From DASZGI01 sp035938995 (GTDB lineage: Bacteria > Actinomycetota > Actinomycetes > Streptomycetales > Catenulisporaceae), in contig NZ_DASZGI010000174.1 of NCBI RefSeq assembly GCF_035938995.1, positions 1 through 30,495 on the forward strand: a stretch of 30,495 nt of DNA, given 5' to 3'. A program made the position numbers and the translations under genes. The notes under the pieces are model-generated. The model saw only the letters and a list, made by a program, of their open reading frames with translations, did no database searches and had not been told where the DNA came from. Below are positions 1-9,100 of the stretch, one piece after another (the stretch's first letter is position 1; each line of letters starts with the position of its first letter).

Positions 1-1338
1 GCGCCCGGCGACCGGGGTGGCGCCGTCCTCGGTCAGCGTGCCCGACAGGGTCAGCGGCGCCCCGTTGGCGGCCTTGGCCGGCCCGGTGTAGACCAGCGTC
101 GCCTCCTCGTGGGTGACCGTATAGGTGCCCGACGCCGAGGAACCCAGATCACCGGTGTCACCCGCGAAACTCGCGGTCAACGGATAGGAGCCCGCGGCCT
201 CCCCCGGGGTGAGCGCGCACGACGCCGCACCGGACGCATCGGTGGTCCCCGTGCACGACTCGCTGCCGTCCAGGGTGAACACCACCGGCTGACCCGCGAT
301 CGGCCCGGCACCGTCACTCAACACCGCCGACACCGTACCCGGATCATGAAAATCACTCGCCGGCGCCGCACCGGTAAATGTCAGGGTGGAGGGCCGTTGA
401 ATCCAATTCACCGTGACATCGTTCGAGCCGAACGTGCCGGCGGGATTGGTGGCCAGTGCCTGGAGAGTGTCGGTTCCCGTCTTCGAACTGGTATAGGAGA
501 ACGACGCATTACCGTTGGCGTCCGACGTCACGGTTTGCTGGGTTCCCGCGTTCGGCCCGGAAACGACGGCGAATGTGATCGGCACACCCTGCAGCGGCGT
601 GCCACAGGAGTTGGCGATCGTCGCCTCTGTCGTCGCCTCGCTGCCGAGCGCCTGCGTCTGCGTGTTCGGCGTGAGGCTGATCGAGGCGCCCGGGCACCGG
701 GTGCCGACCAGCGACCACTGCTGCGACTCGTTGGTGCCGCCCGGGCAGGAGGCCAGGTCGATCCCGCCGGTGTTGAGCACCTGCTTGCTGTCGGTGAAGG
801 TGTTCAGCGTGCCGTCGATCGTCGCGTCGATCTCAGGGATGACCCCGGACTGACTGCAGTTGCCGGCCCAGTTCGCGTTGTTCGGGCCGATGTCCGACGT
901 GTCGAAAAGCCCTGAGGTGTTGTCGCAGCCCCCCGACGCGCCGCTGACGGTCTGGGTGATGATGTACTGCTGGCCGGGCTGGAGCACCACGTTGTGCTGC
1001 CACATGCTCCAGGTACAGGTGTCGAACTTCACCTGGACCGAGTCGACGGTCTCGACGAGGTTCGTGTTGTTGACGATGCGCACCGCGCCCGCGTCGAACG
1101 AGCAGGTCCCGGCGCAGCCGGAGTACGTCACCCCGGGCGAGCCCGCCCACGGGGTCGGGAAATTGGTCGGATTGGCGCGCAGCGTGTCGGCATAGCCGAC
1201 ATACACGTCGACGCTCGAAGCCGCGGAGGCCGGGGCGGCGGTCGCCGCGACGACTCCCGAAGCCGCCATCGCCGCAGTGGTGAGCACGACGAGCCATCTG
1301 GGCAGCGTCGTACGGAGCATGCGAATCGTTCGATTCAT
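1..1338 (-). CDS. Secreted Ig-like domain repeat protein (3' end outside window)
   Basis: The frame is open from an ATG at 1338 to the window edge, so 446 residues are visible and the C-terminus is missing. A G-run lies just upstream of the ATG. Residues 1-40 form a signal peptide: basic start (MNRTIRMLR), hydrophobic core, AxA-type site near APASA|A. Residues 41 to about 210 are a cysteine-containing N-terminal region that I cannot assign. Next comes a bacterial Ig-like (Big_1/invasin-like) unit with the motif GVPITFAVVSGPNAG, then at least two Ig-like units of the Big_3 type (GQPVVFTLDG, GSYPLTASFAGD). Such repeats usually act as spacers or adhesive stalks on exported proteins. The function of the whole protein is unknown. 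Antisense ORFs over this stretch are shadows. Confidence 0.85.
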   Translation of the reverse strand, partial: MNRTIRMLRTTLPRWLVVLTTAAMAASGVVAATAAPASAASSVDVYVGYADTLRANPTNFPTPWAGSPGVTYSGCAGTCSFDAGAVRIVNNTNLVETVDSVQVKFDTCTWSMWQHNVVLQPGQQYIITQTVSGASGGCDNTSGLFDTSDIGPNNANWAGNCSQSGVIPEIDATIDGTLNTFTDSKQVLNTGGIDLASCPGGTNESQQWSLVGTRCPGASISLTPNTQTQALGSEATTEATIANSCGTPLQGVPITFAVVSGPNAGTQQTVTSDANGNASFSYTSSKTGTDTLQALATNPAGTFGSNDVTVNWIQRPSTLTFTGAAPASDFHDPGTVSAVLSDGAGPIAGQPVVFTLDGSESCTGTTDASGAASCALTPGEAAGSYPLTASFAGDTGDLGSSASGTYTVTHEEATLVYTGPAKAANGAPLTLSGTLTEDGATPVAGR

Positions 1339-1740
1339 CGAGAAACCCCCTGCGCAGCGGCCGCAGCCGCCGCACCTATGGCCGCTCGGGCCGGATTTGC
1401 CGGGCCCAGAAGGTGGGCCCGGCCCCGATGACGTTATGGAAACGACCATGAAATGACCAGGCTGGAAAGGGGCGCGAAAGGAGTATGCGCATGCGGCGAT
1501 TGTGCAGAGAGCGCTGGAAACGCGCTTTCGAGGAGTCGTCGGAACACGTATTCGAGAAACGTATTTGCGAAAAACGAGGATCCGATAAGGGTCGACGCAG
1601 CGCACTGAGAGGCGCTCGGCGCGGCCTGGTGCGCGGAATCTGAGCAAATCATTAATTTTGGCGCGACCACGGCGAATCGCGCAGCCGCGCGCGGCGATCT
1701 CGGCGTCGTCCCAGATACGCGCCCGTGGAAGCCGCCCCGC
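1339..1740. promoter_or_regulatory. Divergent intergenic region between Ig-like protein and GT87-like gene
   Basis: About 400 bases with no convincing gene, and less GC-rich than its neighbours. It must hold the promoters of the two divergent genes. An AT-rich patch (AATCATTAATTTTGG, about 1645-1660) is the most promoter-like segment. A 13-base tandem repeat lies at 1546-1571. No promoter hexamer pair with good spacing could be fixed by eye. Confidence 0.4.
1546..1571. repeat. Two tandem 13-base repeats in intergenic DNA
   Basis: ACGTATTCGAGAA (1546-1558) is followed directly by ACGTATTTGCGAA (1559-1571), 11 of 13 bases identical. The copies lie between two divergent genes in AT-richer DNA. 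They could be paired regulator half-sites, but this is inference from position only. Confidence 0.4.
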
Positions 1741-3135
1741 GTGGGCCGCGTGCCGCCGGACGGTCCGGCCGCGGGGCCCGGGGCGGCCACGGCACTGAAC
1801 GGGATAGGCACCGAAGAGGAGTGGAACCGGCAGATGGCCCAGATGTACAGTCCGCCGACTCGCTCGTTCACCCTTCCGTACAACGACGACCCACCGCCCG
1901 GCATGGCTGGCCGACGCGGCGCGTACGGCGACACCCTTTCGTACGGCGCCGACGGCGCGCCGCCGACGCGGGTGGAACGCACGCTTATCGATCCAGACCG
2001 CCCGCACGAGGCCCCGCGCCCCGGCCCGCGCTCGCACCGTCGGCGCCGGTTCGGGATGCTCGGCGCCTGGACCTTCGCCTGGTTCTTGATCTTCAACGTG
2101 CACGGCGGCTACTCCTGGCACTACTTCGTGCAGGGCAGCACCCTGCTGTTCGACGGCGCCGATCCGGGAAGCGCCGCAGGCGGCTTGCACGTGTACTCCA
2201 ACTACCCCCAGCTGCAGATCGGGCCGTTCACGTTCGCCGTGGCGCAGATCCTCCGCCAGGTCGGGCCGTCCGGCGGCCGGCTGTTCGCCGAACTGGTCAT
2301 GACCGTGCTCGGCCTAGTGGTCCTCCACGTCGTCGAGCGGATCGCGCTGACCGTTCGTCCCGCGCTGGCCGCCGACGCCCGGCTGGAGCGCACGCTGCTC
2401 TTCGGCGGCGGCGCGTTCATGATCGGCTGGGTGGACCTGGCCGCCGCCTACGGCCATCTCGATGACGTGCTCGCGCTGCTGTGCGTGACGCTGTCCGTCT
2501 GGGCCCTGATATCGGACCTCCCGGCCATCGCCGGCATCTGCCTCGGCCTGTCGGTGGACGCGAAGCCGTGGGCGCTGGTGTTTCTGCCGCTGATCCTCGC
2601 GGTGCCCAGCCGCGTCCGGCGGCACGCGGCGCTCTGGACCGCCGCGACGGTTCTCGTCGCGTGGCTCCCTTTCGTCATCGCCGACCCGCACACGCTCACG
2701 GTGACCCAGTTCACCATCACCAACGAGCCGTCCTCCGCGCTGCGGGCGCTCGGTGTCACTTCGCCGAGCACCCCGTCCTGGGACCGCGTCGCGCAGATCG
2801 CGCTCGGGTGCGCGCTCGGTGCGCTCGCGGTCTACCGCCGCCGCTGGCCCGCGGTGATCCTCCTCGGCGTCGGCGCGCGCATCGCCCTCGACCCGGGCGT
2901 GTACGGGTACTACACAGCGGGCGTTTTGCTCGGCGCGCTGCTGTGGGACCTGCTCGGCCTACGGCGCACCGCGCCGATCTGGACCATCGCCTCGGGTGCG
3001 GCGCTGGCCGTCGCCCCGGTGCTGATCTCGGACGCCGGCCTGCTCGGTCATCTACGACTGTGGCTGGTGCTGGGCTTCACCCTCGCGCTGTTGCTGGCGC
3101 CGAGCCCTCGCTACAGCATCCGGGACCGATTGTGA
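1741..3135 (+). CDS. Polytopic membrane protein, GT87-like (DUF2029) glycosyltransferase
   Basis: 464 residues from a GTG at 1741 (GGAAG at 1727-1731). An in-frame ATG at 1834, with GAGGAG at 1816-1821, would give a 433-residue protein and is a fair alternative. The first 105 or so residues are hydrophilic and proline-rich. About nine or ten hydrophobic segments follow. The pattern YSWHYFVQGSTLLF, then a short loop, and later SVDAKPWALVFLPLIL, fits polyprenyl-phosphate-dependent GT87 mannosyltransferases and their many uncharacterised actinobacterial relatives. Such enzymes transfer sugars at the outer face of the membrane onto cell-envelope glycans. The substrate cannot be read from the sequence. 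The gene stops 14 bases before the end of the convergent PadR remnant. Confidence 0.7.
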   Translation: MGRVPPDGPAAGPGAATALNGIGTEEEWNRQMAQMYSPPTRSFTLPYNDDPPPGMAGRRGAYGDTLSYGADGAPPTRVERTLIDPDRPHEAPRPGPRSHRRRRFGMLGAWTFAWFLIFNVHGGYSWHYFVQGSTLLFDGADPGSAAGGLHVYSNYPQLQIGPFTFAVAQILRQVGPSGGRLFAELVMTVLGLVVLHVVERIALTVRPALAADARLERTLLFGGGAFMIGWVDLAAAYGHLDDVLALLCVTLSVWALISDLPAIAGICLGLSVDAKPWALVFLPLILAVPSRVRRHAALWTAATVLVAWLPFVIADPHTLTVTQFTITNEPSSALRALGVTSPSTPSWDRVAQIALGCALGALAVYRRRWPAVILLGVGARIALDPGVYGYYTAGVLLGALLWDLLGLRRTAPIWTIASGAALAVAPVLISDAGLLGHLRLWLVLGFTLALLLAPSPRYSIRDRL

Positions 3136-3148
3136 CCTCTTCATTGCG

Positions 3149-3655
3149 TTAATCGCGCTCATCGCGCGGCGCCAGCCGCTCCGGCTCGACCAGCGCTGCC
3201 TGCCCGGTGCTCTGCGCGAAGCCGATCAGCTGATCGAAGGTCCAGCTCAGCTTGCCGGAGCGCAGTTCGTCGGTCACGGACTTGATCCAGTCCAGCTCCG
3301 CCGCGGTCATCGCGCGCAGGTATTCGCCCTCGAGCATGGTGACTCGGGGCAGCCGGTACACCTCCGCCTGTTCGGCCAGGCCCTTGTCCTGCCCGGCCAG
3401 GCTCTCGGCGAGGGTCGCGGCGCGGCGCTCCAGGATTTCCAGCGCCTCTCGCGGCTCGAGCATGAGCACGAACGACAGCGCCGCGGGGAACTGCGGAAAC
3501 TCCTGCTTGGGCTCGGCCAGCATCTCGGCCAGCCAGACCCCCATGGTCGCGCGCCCCTCGTCGGTCAGCTCGTACACCGTGCGCTCCGGGTACTGCTGGT
3601 CGCGGCCGGTCTCCCGGATCGCGATCAGACCGGCCGCGAGCAGGCTGAGGCGCAG
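3149..3655 (-). pseudogene. PadR-family regulator, 5'-truncated remnant
   Basis: On the minus strand the residues from about LSLLAAGLIAIRETGRD to the stop at 3149 match the end of a PadR winged-helix domain (QYPERTVYELTDEGR, the wing strand) plus the PadR C-terminal helical dimerisation domain, about 165 residues. The expected N-terminal helices, including the recognition helix, and any plausible start codon are absent. Upstream of about 3645 the frame runs into sequence antisense to the monooxygenase fragment. PadR repressors often lie head-to-head with the gene they control. Here both divergent partners lack their 5' ends at the same point, as expected for one deletion that removed the promoter region. 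It is probably non-functional. Confidence 0.75.
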
Positions 3656-4507
3656 GGCGTGCGGACCGTGTACGGCAAGCGCCTGACGGGGGTCGAAGAG
3701 GGGCCGGAGGGCATCACCGCCCGGTTCGCCGACGGCGACGCGGTGACCGCCGACATCCTCGTCGGCGCGGACGGCATCCGCTCGACGGTCAGGAGCCTGA
3801 TCGACCGGAACGCGCCCGGACCGCAGTACACCGGCCTGCTCGGCTTCGGCGCGTTCTCGAAGGCGGACGTGCCCGGCGCGCGTCCGGACGCCATGTACTT
3901 CGCGTTCGGCAAGCACGCCTTCCTCGGCTACTGGGCGGCGCCCGGCGGCGGCACCGCCTGGTTCTGCAACCTGCCCTGGGAGAAGCAGCTCACCGCCGAG
4001 GAAACCCGGGCGACCCCGTCGGCGCAGTGGATGGAGATGCTGCGCCAGAAGTTCGCCGAGGACGTGCCCGGCCGCGACGTGCTGCGCCACACCGGCGACG
4101 ACGACCTGCTCACCTTCGGCGGCATGGAGATCCTCCCGTCGGTGCCGACCTGGCACCGGGGCCGGATGGTGCTGGTCGGCGACTCGGCGCACGCTCCGTC
4201 GTCCAGCTCCGGCCAGGGCGCCTCGCTGGCGATCGAGAGCGCGATCCAGCTCGCCCGGTGCCTGCGCGACATCCCCGACGTGAGCGCGGCGTTCGCGGCG
4301 TACGAGCGGTTGCGTCGAGGGCGGGTGGAGAAGGTGGCCGCCCAGGCCGCGAAGACCAACAACCAGAAGGCCATGGGCCCGATCGCGACGACCGTCATGA
4401 CGCTGCTCATGCCGGTGGCCACACACACGTTCATGAAGCCGGAGAAGATGTTCGGCTGGGTCCAGCGGTACGACATCGATTGGGGCGCGCCGGTCCTGGC
4501 CGGTTGA
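3641..4507 (+). pseudogene. FAD-dependent monooxygenase, 5'-truncated remnant
   Basis: The plus-strand reading from about 3641 (EQAEAQGVRTVYGKRL) to the stop at 4507 is the C-terminal two thirds of a PheA/TetX-type flavoprotein hydroxylase. The DG motif (DILVGADGIRSTVR) and the GD flavin-ribityl motif (VLVGDSAHAPSSSSGQG) are intact. The N-terminal Rossmann segment with GxGxxG, normally about 110-120 residues, is missing. A GTG at 3659 would allow a 282-residue product, but it has no clear ribosome site and the protein could not bind ADP normally. Family members usually have 380-400 residues. This is read as a deletion remnant that shares its breakpoint with the PadR fragment. Confidence 0.8.
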
Positions 4508-4568
4508 CCGTCTTGAGCCGACGCGCTAATCCGCCACCTGTCGCATTCACCTGTTGCCGTGCTCTTGC

Positions 4569-4574
4569 TAGGCT
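4569..4574 (+). promoter_or_regulatory. -10-like TAGGCT, leaderless arrangement
   Basis: TAGGCT lies 8 bases before an ATG at 4583, the spacing seen in leaderless actinobacterial transcripts. No matching -35 was found. It probably served the decayed gene that follows. Confidence 0.35.
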
Positions 4575-4582
4575 CGCCGCTC

Positions 4583-4840
4583 ATGCCGCCCAAGCCCACC
4601 AGCCGCGCTTTCGCGCCGGCGGTGACACATCCGGAGTGGCTGCGTGTCACCGCCGCGCTTCCCTGGCTCGCGTATCCGCTCGCTTATCTGGCCCTACGCG
4701 TTGCTTGACCCGCGCAAGGACGGATACGTCCACGTCACGACATGGTCACTGATCATCACCGGCGCGTTCGTGCTCTTCCTGCTGTTGATCGTGCTGGTGG
4801 CCAATCACCCGTTGCCGGCGAGGACGGCGGGCGCCGTGTC
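4583..4840 (+). pseudogene. Decayed small membrane-protein gene (Pr6Pr-like), frame-broken
   Basis: From the ATG at 4583 one frame reads 41 residues and ends at 4708 with PWLAYPLAYLALRVA. A second frame, open through the same point, continues with WPYALLDPRKDGY and a strong hydrophobic segment (TGAFVLFLLLIVLVANH). In order, WLAYPLAYL, then an aromatic-P-x-(F/L)LD segment, then a last membrane helix, is the C-terminal layout of Pr6Pr/FAR-17a-like membrane proteins. The two parts are in different frames and closer together than in intact proteins, so a deletion of a few tens of bases is likely. The second frame then runs antisense into the propeller gene, so the original 3' end is unclear. The family call is from memory of the motif. 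Confidence 0.35.
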
Positions 4841-5908
4841 GCCGTTCGGCGGCCACTGGAGCCCGGCGAACCAGAACGAGCCGGTCGGCAGCGCCGCTCC
4901 GGACGTGATCGAGTCGATCCCGGCCGGGGCGGACGCCGTGGTCCAGGAGGAGCCGTTGTAGTGCGCGACGGAGAGCGTGCTGTTCACGAAGATCCCGCCG
5001 ACCCACACGTCCGTCGCCGACACCGCGACCAGCGCCTTGCCGCCGTTGAACGCGGCGCTCACGCTCCAGGCCGAGCCGTTCCAATTCAGCACGCTGCCAT
5101 CGCCGGTCAGCACCCACACCGAGGTCGGGGAGGCCGCCGCGACGTCCAGCACGCCGGAGTCGTCGGGCAGGGTGATGTCGCTCCACGCCGAGCCGTTGAA
5201 GTGCTCGAGCACCGAGTGCACGACCCGGTTGTGATAGCCGCTGCTCTGTTGCTTGCCGCCGATCCAGACGTCGCCCGGCGAGGTCGCGGAGATCGCGTTG
5301 ATCGTCAGGCCCAGCGTGAAGGTGAACGGGGTCGCCGTCTGGGTCCACGCCGTCCCGTCCCAGTGCGTGACGACGGCGAAGTTTCCGCTGCTGCCCGAGC
5401 CGGCGCCGACAGCCAACGCGTTCGCCGCGGAGAACACCTTGACGTGCGCGAGGCTCATGTAGTTGATCGACGAGGGCACGGTCATCGCGTGCCAGGCACC
5501 CGCGCTCCACTGGTAGGCCAGCGCCGCCGGCACCCAGCCGTTGTCGTTCAGCACGGCGTTGCCCACGGCGACCGCGTCGCCCGCGGCGTCCGTGCTCACC
5601 CCGGTGAACTGGCATGAGCTCTCGAACACGTCGCACGGTCCGGCCGGAATGCCGACCTGCGTCCACGAGCTGCCGTTCCAGTGCTCGGTGAGCACCGAGC
5701 CGTCGTCGCGCCCGACCGCCCAGGCATTCGTCGCCGACGCCGCGGAGACGCCGGCGAGCGGTGCATAGGGGACGTTGCTGAGCACCGGGAACGACGGGTG
5801 CGCCACGGTCATCGTCGCGGCCTGGGCCGTGCCGAACCCGGCAGCGCAGGCCAGGGCCAGCGCGGCGCCCCCGGTCGCCCAGCGCGCAGTGGTAGCTGGT
5901 CTCATCAT
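4805..5908 (-). CDS. Secreted seven-repeat beta-propeller-like protein
   Basis: 367 residues from the ATG at 5908 (a second ATG follows at 5905); GGAGGGG lies about 12 bases upstream. The frame is open further upstream, but that extension runs through a perfect palindrome and has no ribosome site. Residues 1-30 are a signal peptide (MMRPATTARW, hydrophobic core, GTAQAA). The mature part has seven imperfect repeats of 40-50 residues, each with a (A/V)W(A/V)(V/G)G strand and an NGSxW(T/S) turn: NAWAVG, DAVAVG, NALAVG, DVWIGG, SVWVLTG, DVWVGG, SFWFAG. This spacing suggests a seven-bladed propeller. No enzyme motif was seen, so it is probably a binding or scaffold protein outside the cell. It is divergent from the protease gene with 198 bases between them. 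Confidence 0.8.
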   Translation of the reverse strand: MMRPATTARWATGGAALALACAAGFGTAQAATMTVAHPSFPVLSNVPYAPLAGVSAASATNAWAVGRDDGSVLTEHWNGSSWTQVGIPAGPCDVFESSCQFTGVSTDAAGDAVAVGNAVLNDNGWVPAALAYQWSAGAWHAMTVPSSINYMSLAHVKVFSAANALAVGAGSGSSGNFAVVTHWDGTAWTQTATPFTFTLGLTINAISATSPGDVWIGGKQQSSGYHNRVVHSVLEHFNGSAWSDITLPDDSGVLDVAAASPTSVWVLTGDGSVLNWNGSAWSVSAAFNGGKALVAVSATDVWVGGIFVNSTLSVAHYNGSSWTTASAPAGIDSITSGAALPTGSFWFAGLQWPPNGDTAPAVLAGNG

Positions 5909-5932
5909 CGAAGTCTGCTTCCCCTCCAGGCT

Positions 5933-5960
5933 GTGGGCCTCGGCGGCCGCCGAGGCCCAC
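5933..5960. promoter_or_regulatory. Perfect 28-base palindrome in the 5' region of the propeller gene
   Basis: Bases 5933-5946 (GTGGGCCTCGGCGG) are exactly complementary to 5947-5960 with no spacer. The element is 24 bases upstream of the propeller start codon and just before its ribosome site, and 146 bases upstream of the protease start. In RNA it would form a very stable hairpin; as DNA it could be a dimer-binding operator. Confidence 0.7.
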
Positions 5961-6106
5961 CCCCAGAACGGATCCATCCGCCCGAGGCGTTCACCCCGCG
6001 CCGAGATCGAACTGAACCGAACCCCCTGACGATCCGTGGATGTTCCGGATTCTTCTGGCGTAGCTCCGACGAATCCGGCGCTGCGCCGCCATCGGAGGGG
6101 ATCAGA

Positions 6107-9100
6107 ATGCTCAGATATAGGCAAAGGCGGCATATCTATCTCGCAGGAGCGCTCGCTACCGTACTCGCGGCCTCCGGCCTGACCGCTGCTCAGGCCAACG
6201 CCGCCGCCTCAGGCCCCAAGCAGGCCGTCATCGTGGTGCTTCGCAATCAACACCCGGAGCTGCCCGTCAAGAGCGCCGGCACGGCCCGCCGGCAGACCAC
6301 CGCACGCGACCAGGCCCCGCTCGTCTCCAACGCCAAGAGCGCCGGCGCTACCGGTGTCAAGACCTTCTCGATCATCAATGGATTCTCCGCCTCGATGACC
6401 GCGGCGGAAGCGGACAATCTGCGCGCCGACCCGTCGGTCGCCGAGGTGGTGCCCGACCGGATGGTCCCGATCTCGCCGCTGACCCCGGCGCAGACCGCCC
6501 AGATCAAGGCCGAGTCGACGCAGGCCAAGACGGTGGCCACGGTCACCGCCCCGCCGGACCACCTGATCCCGGGCACCTGCCCGTCCGACCCGGGCAAGCC
6601 GCTGCTCGAGCCCGAGGCGTTGCAGACCACGGACACGGCGTTCAGCAACCCGCAGCTGCCGCAGGCACAGAACCTGGTGGACGGCACCGGGGTCAAGGTC
6701 GGCTGGATCGCCGACGGCATCGACGTCAACAACCCCGACTTCATCCGGGCCGACGGCTCCCACGTGTTCGTCGACTACCAGGACTTCTCCGGCACCGACC
6801 CGAACCTGGGCGGCGCGGGCGGCGAGGCCTTCGGCGACGCCAGCTCGATCGCCGCGCAGGGCCGCCAGGTCTACGACCTGTCCAAGTTCGTCGACTCGGC
6901 GCACCCGCTGCCGGCCGGCTGCAACATCACCGTGCGCGGCATGGCGCCGGGCGCGTCGATGGTCGGGCTGAACGTGTTCGGCTCCTCCAACTTCGCCATC
7001 AACTCCTCGATCATCCAGGCCATCGACTACGCGGTGACCGTGGACAACGTGGACGTGCTCAACGAGTCCTTCGGCGGCAACGCCTACCCGACCGACGGCA
7101 CCGACCCGACCGCGCTGGCCGACGACGCAGCCGTGGCCGCGGGCGTGACCGTGGTCAGCTCGACCGGCGACGCGGGCCCGACCAACACCCAGGGCACGCC
7201 CTCGGTGGACCCGAACGTCATCTCGGCCGGCGCCACCACCACCTTCCGCGTCATGGCGCAGACCGGATACGCCGGCACCCGCAACTTCGCCACCTCGTGG
7301 GTCAGCGACAACCCCTCGCCGATCTCCTCCGACGGGGTCAACGACCTCGGCCGCGTGATCGACCTGGTCGCGCCCGGGCAGGACGGCTGGGCGCTGTGCA
7401 CCCCGGACCCGGTGCGGTTCGCGAGCTGCACCAACTTCAATGGACAGCCCTCGAACATCGAGGACTTCGGCGGGACCAGCGAATCCTCCCCGCTGATCGC
7501 GGGCGCCGCGGCGCTCGTGATCGAGGCGTACAAGAACACGCACCACGGCGTGAAGCCCAGCCCGGCGCTGGTGAAGCAGATCCTCACCTCGACGGCGACC
7601 GACCTCGGCCTGCCGGCGAGCGAGCAGGGCGCGGGCGAGGTGAACTCGCTGCGCGCGGTGCGCATGGCGATGTCGCTGCAGGACGCGAACGGCAGCCCGA
7701 CGATGCAGGGCGACGGCCTGATGGTCACCGGCCCCGGCAGCGACACGCAGCTGACCGCGGTGGGCGGCGCCAACCGTAGCGTCGACATCCCGGTCACCGT
7801 CACCAACACCAGCCCCGACATCCAGACCGTCTCCGCGCACGGCCGGATCCTCGGCCAGACCCTGTCCGACGTGAAGGCCACCATCCCGCTGAACATCGCC
7901 TCGGCCTCGACGCCGTCCTTCCTCGACGGCATCGCGGGCGCAGGCGGCGTCCCGGTGACGCGCCGCTACGCGATGACCACGTTCACCGTCCCGGTCGGCG
8001 CCGACCATCTCGAGGGTCAGCTCACCTGGCCCGGCGGCGGATCGAACGGGCAGTCGCTCGTCCGGCTCGCCCTGATCGGCCCGAACGGCGAGTACGAGAC
8101 GCACTCGCTGCCGCAGGGCGCGGGCAACCACGGACAGGTGGACGTGCGCTTCCCGGCGGCCGGCACCTGGACCGCGATCTTCTTCGCCTCGGCCAGCCCG
8201 TTCGGCTTCGACGGCACCGTGAACTACGAATTCACCACGACCAAGTACACGACCTTCGGCACCGTCTCCCCGGCCACCGCCGTCATCAAGCCGGGGCAGA
8301 GCGCGACCTTCCAGGTCCACACCCGGCTGCCGGAGGACGCGGGCGATCTGTCCGCGGCCGTCCAGTTCAGCACCCCGCTCGGAACGCAGACCGCGATCCC
8401 GCTGACCCTGCGCACCCTGCTGTCGACGAGCACCGACGGCGGCGCCTTCACCGGCACGCTCACCGGCGGCAACGGCCGGGGCAACCCGGGCGCGCAGACC
8501 CAGGCCTATTTCTTCGACGTGCCGAACGGCAAGAAGAGCCTCGGCATCGACCTGGCCCTGGCCGGCGACCCGAACCAGAACGTCTTCGCCGCGCTGGAGG
8601 GCCCGGACCGCCAGGTGCTGTCGCTGTCCACGAACCAGACCGTGGACGCGAGCGGCAACGTGGTTCCGATCGCCTCGCTCCAGGGCTTCGTGCGCGCCCC
8701 GGCGCCCGGGCGCTGGACGCTGTTCATCGACATCGACAATCCGGTCACCGGGACCGCGCTGACCGAGCAGTTCACCGGTCACCTGCGGTACGACCTGGTC
8801 CAGGTGCACGCCAGCGGCCTGCCGCACGGCACGATCGCGGCGGGCAGCACGAAGACGGCCACGATCACCGTGACCAACACCGGGAAGGCGCCGGAGCTGT
8901 TCTTCGCCGACCCGCGGTTGACCACGAGCACCGTCTATCCGCTGCTGGTCCAGGCGCCGTCGACGGCGACGATCCCGCTGCCGTTCCCGGCCACGGCCAC
9001 CGGCACCACCTGGCTGGTGCCGACCGAGTCGACGGATCTGCTCGTGACGCAGTCCTCGACCATCCCGGCCGACTTCGACGCCTCGTATCTCGACAGCGGA

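Noticed and set aside
3149..4426. A 425-codon minus-strand ORF joining PadR sequence to an upstream half
   Set aside because: Only the C-terminal part is PadR-like; the N-terminal part is antisense to the monooxygenase fragment and is not a fusion protein.
5681..6106. Upstream in-frame extension of the protease gene
   Set aside because: It runs antisense through the propeller gene, whereas the ATG at 6107 has a strong ribosome site and begins a signal peptide.
5909..6133. Upstream in-frame extension of the propeller gene
   Set aside because: It crosses the 28-base palindrome and the protease start; the ATG at 5908 begins a signal peptide behind GGAGGGG.
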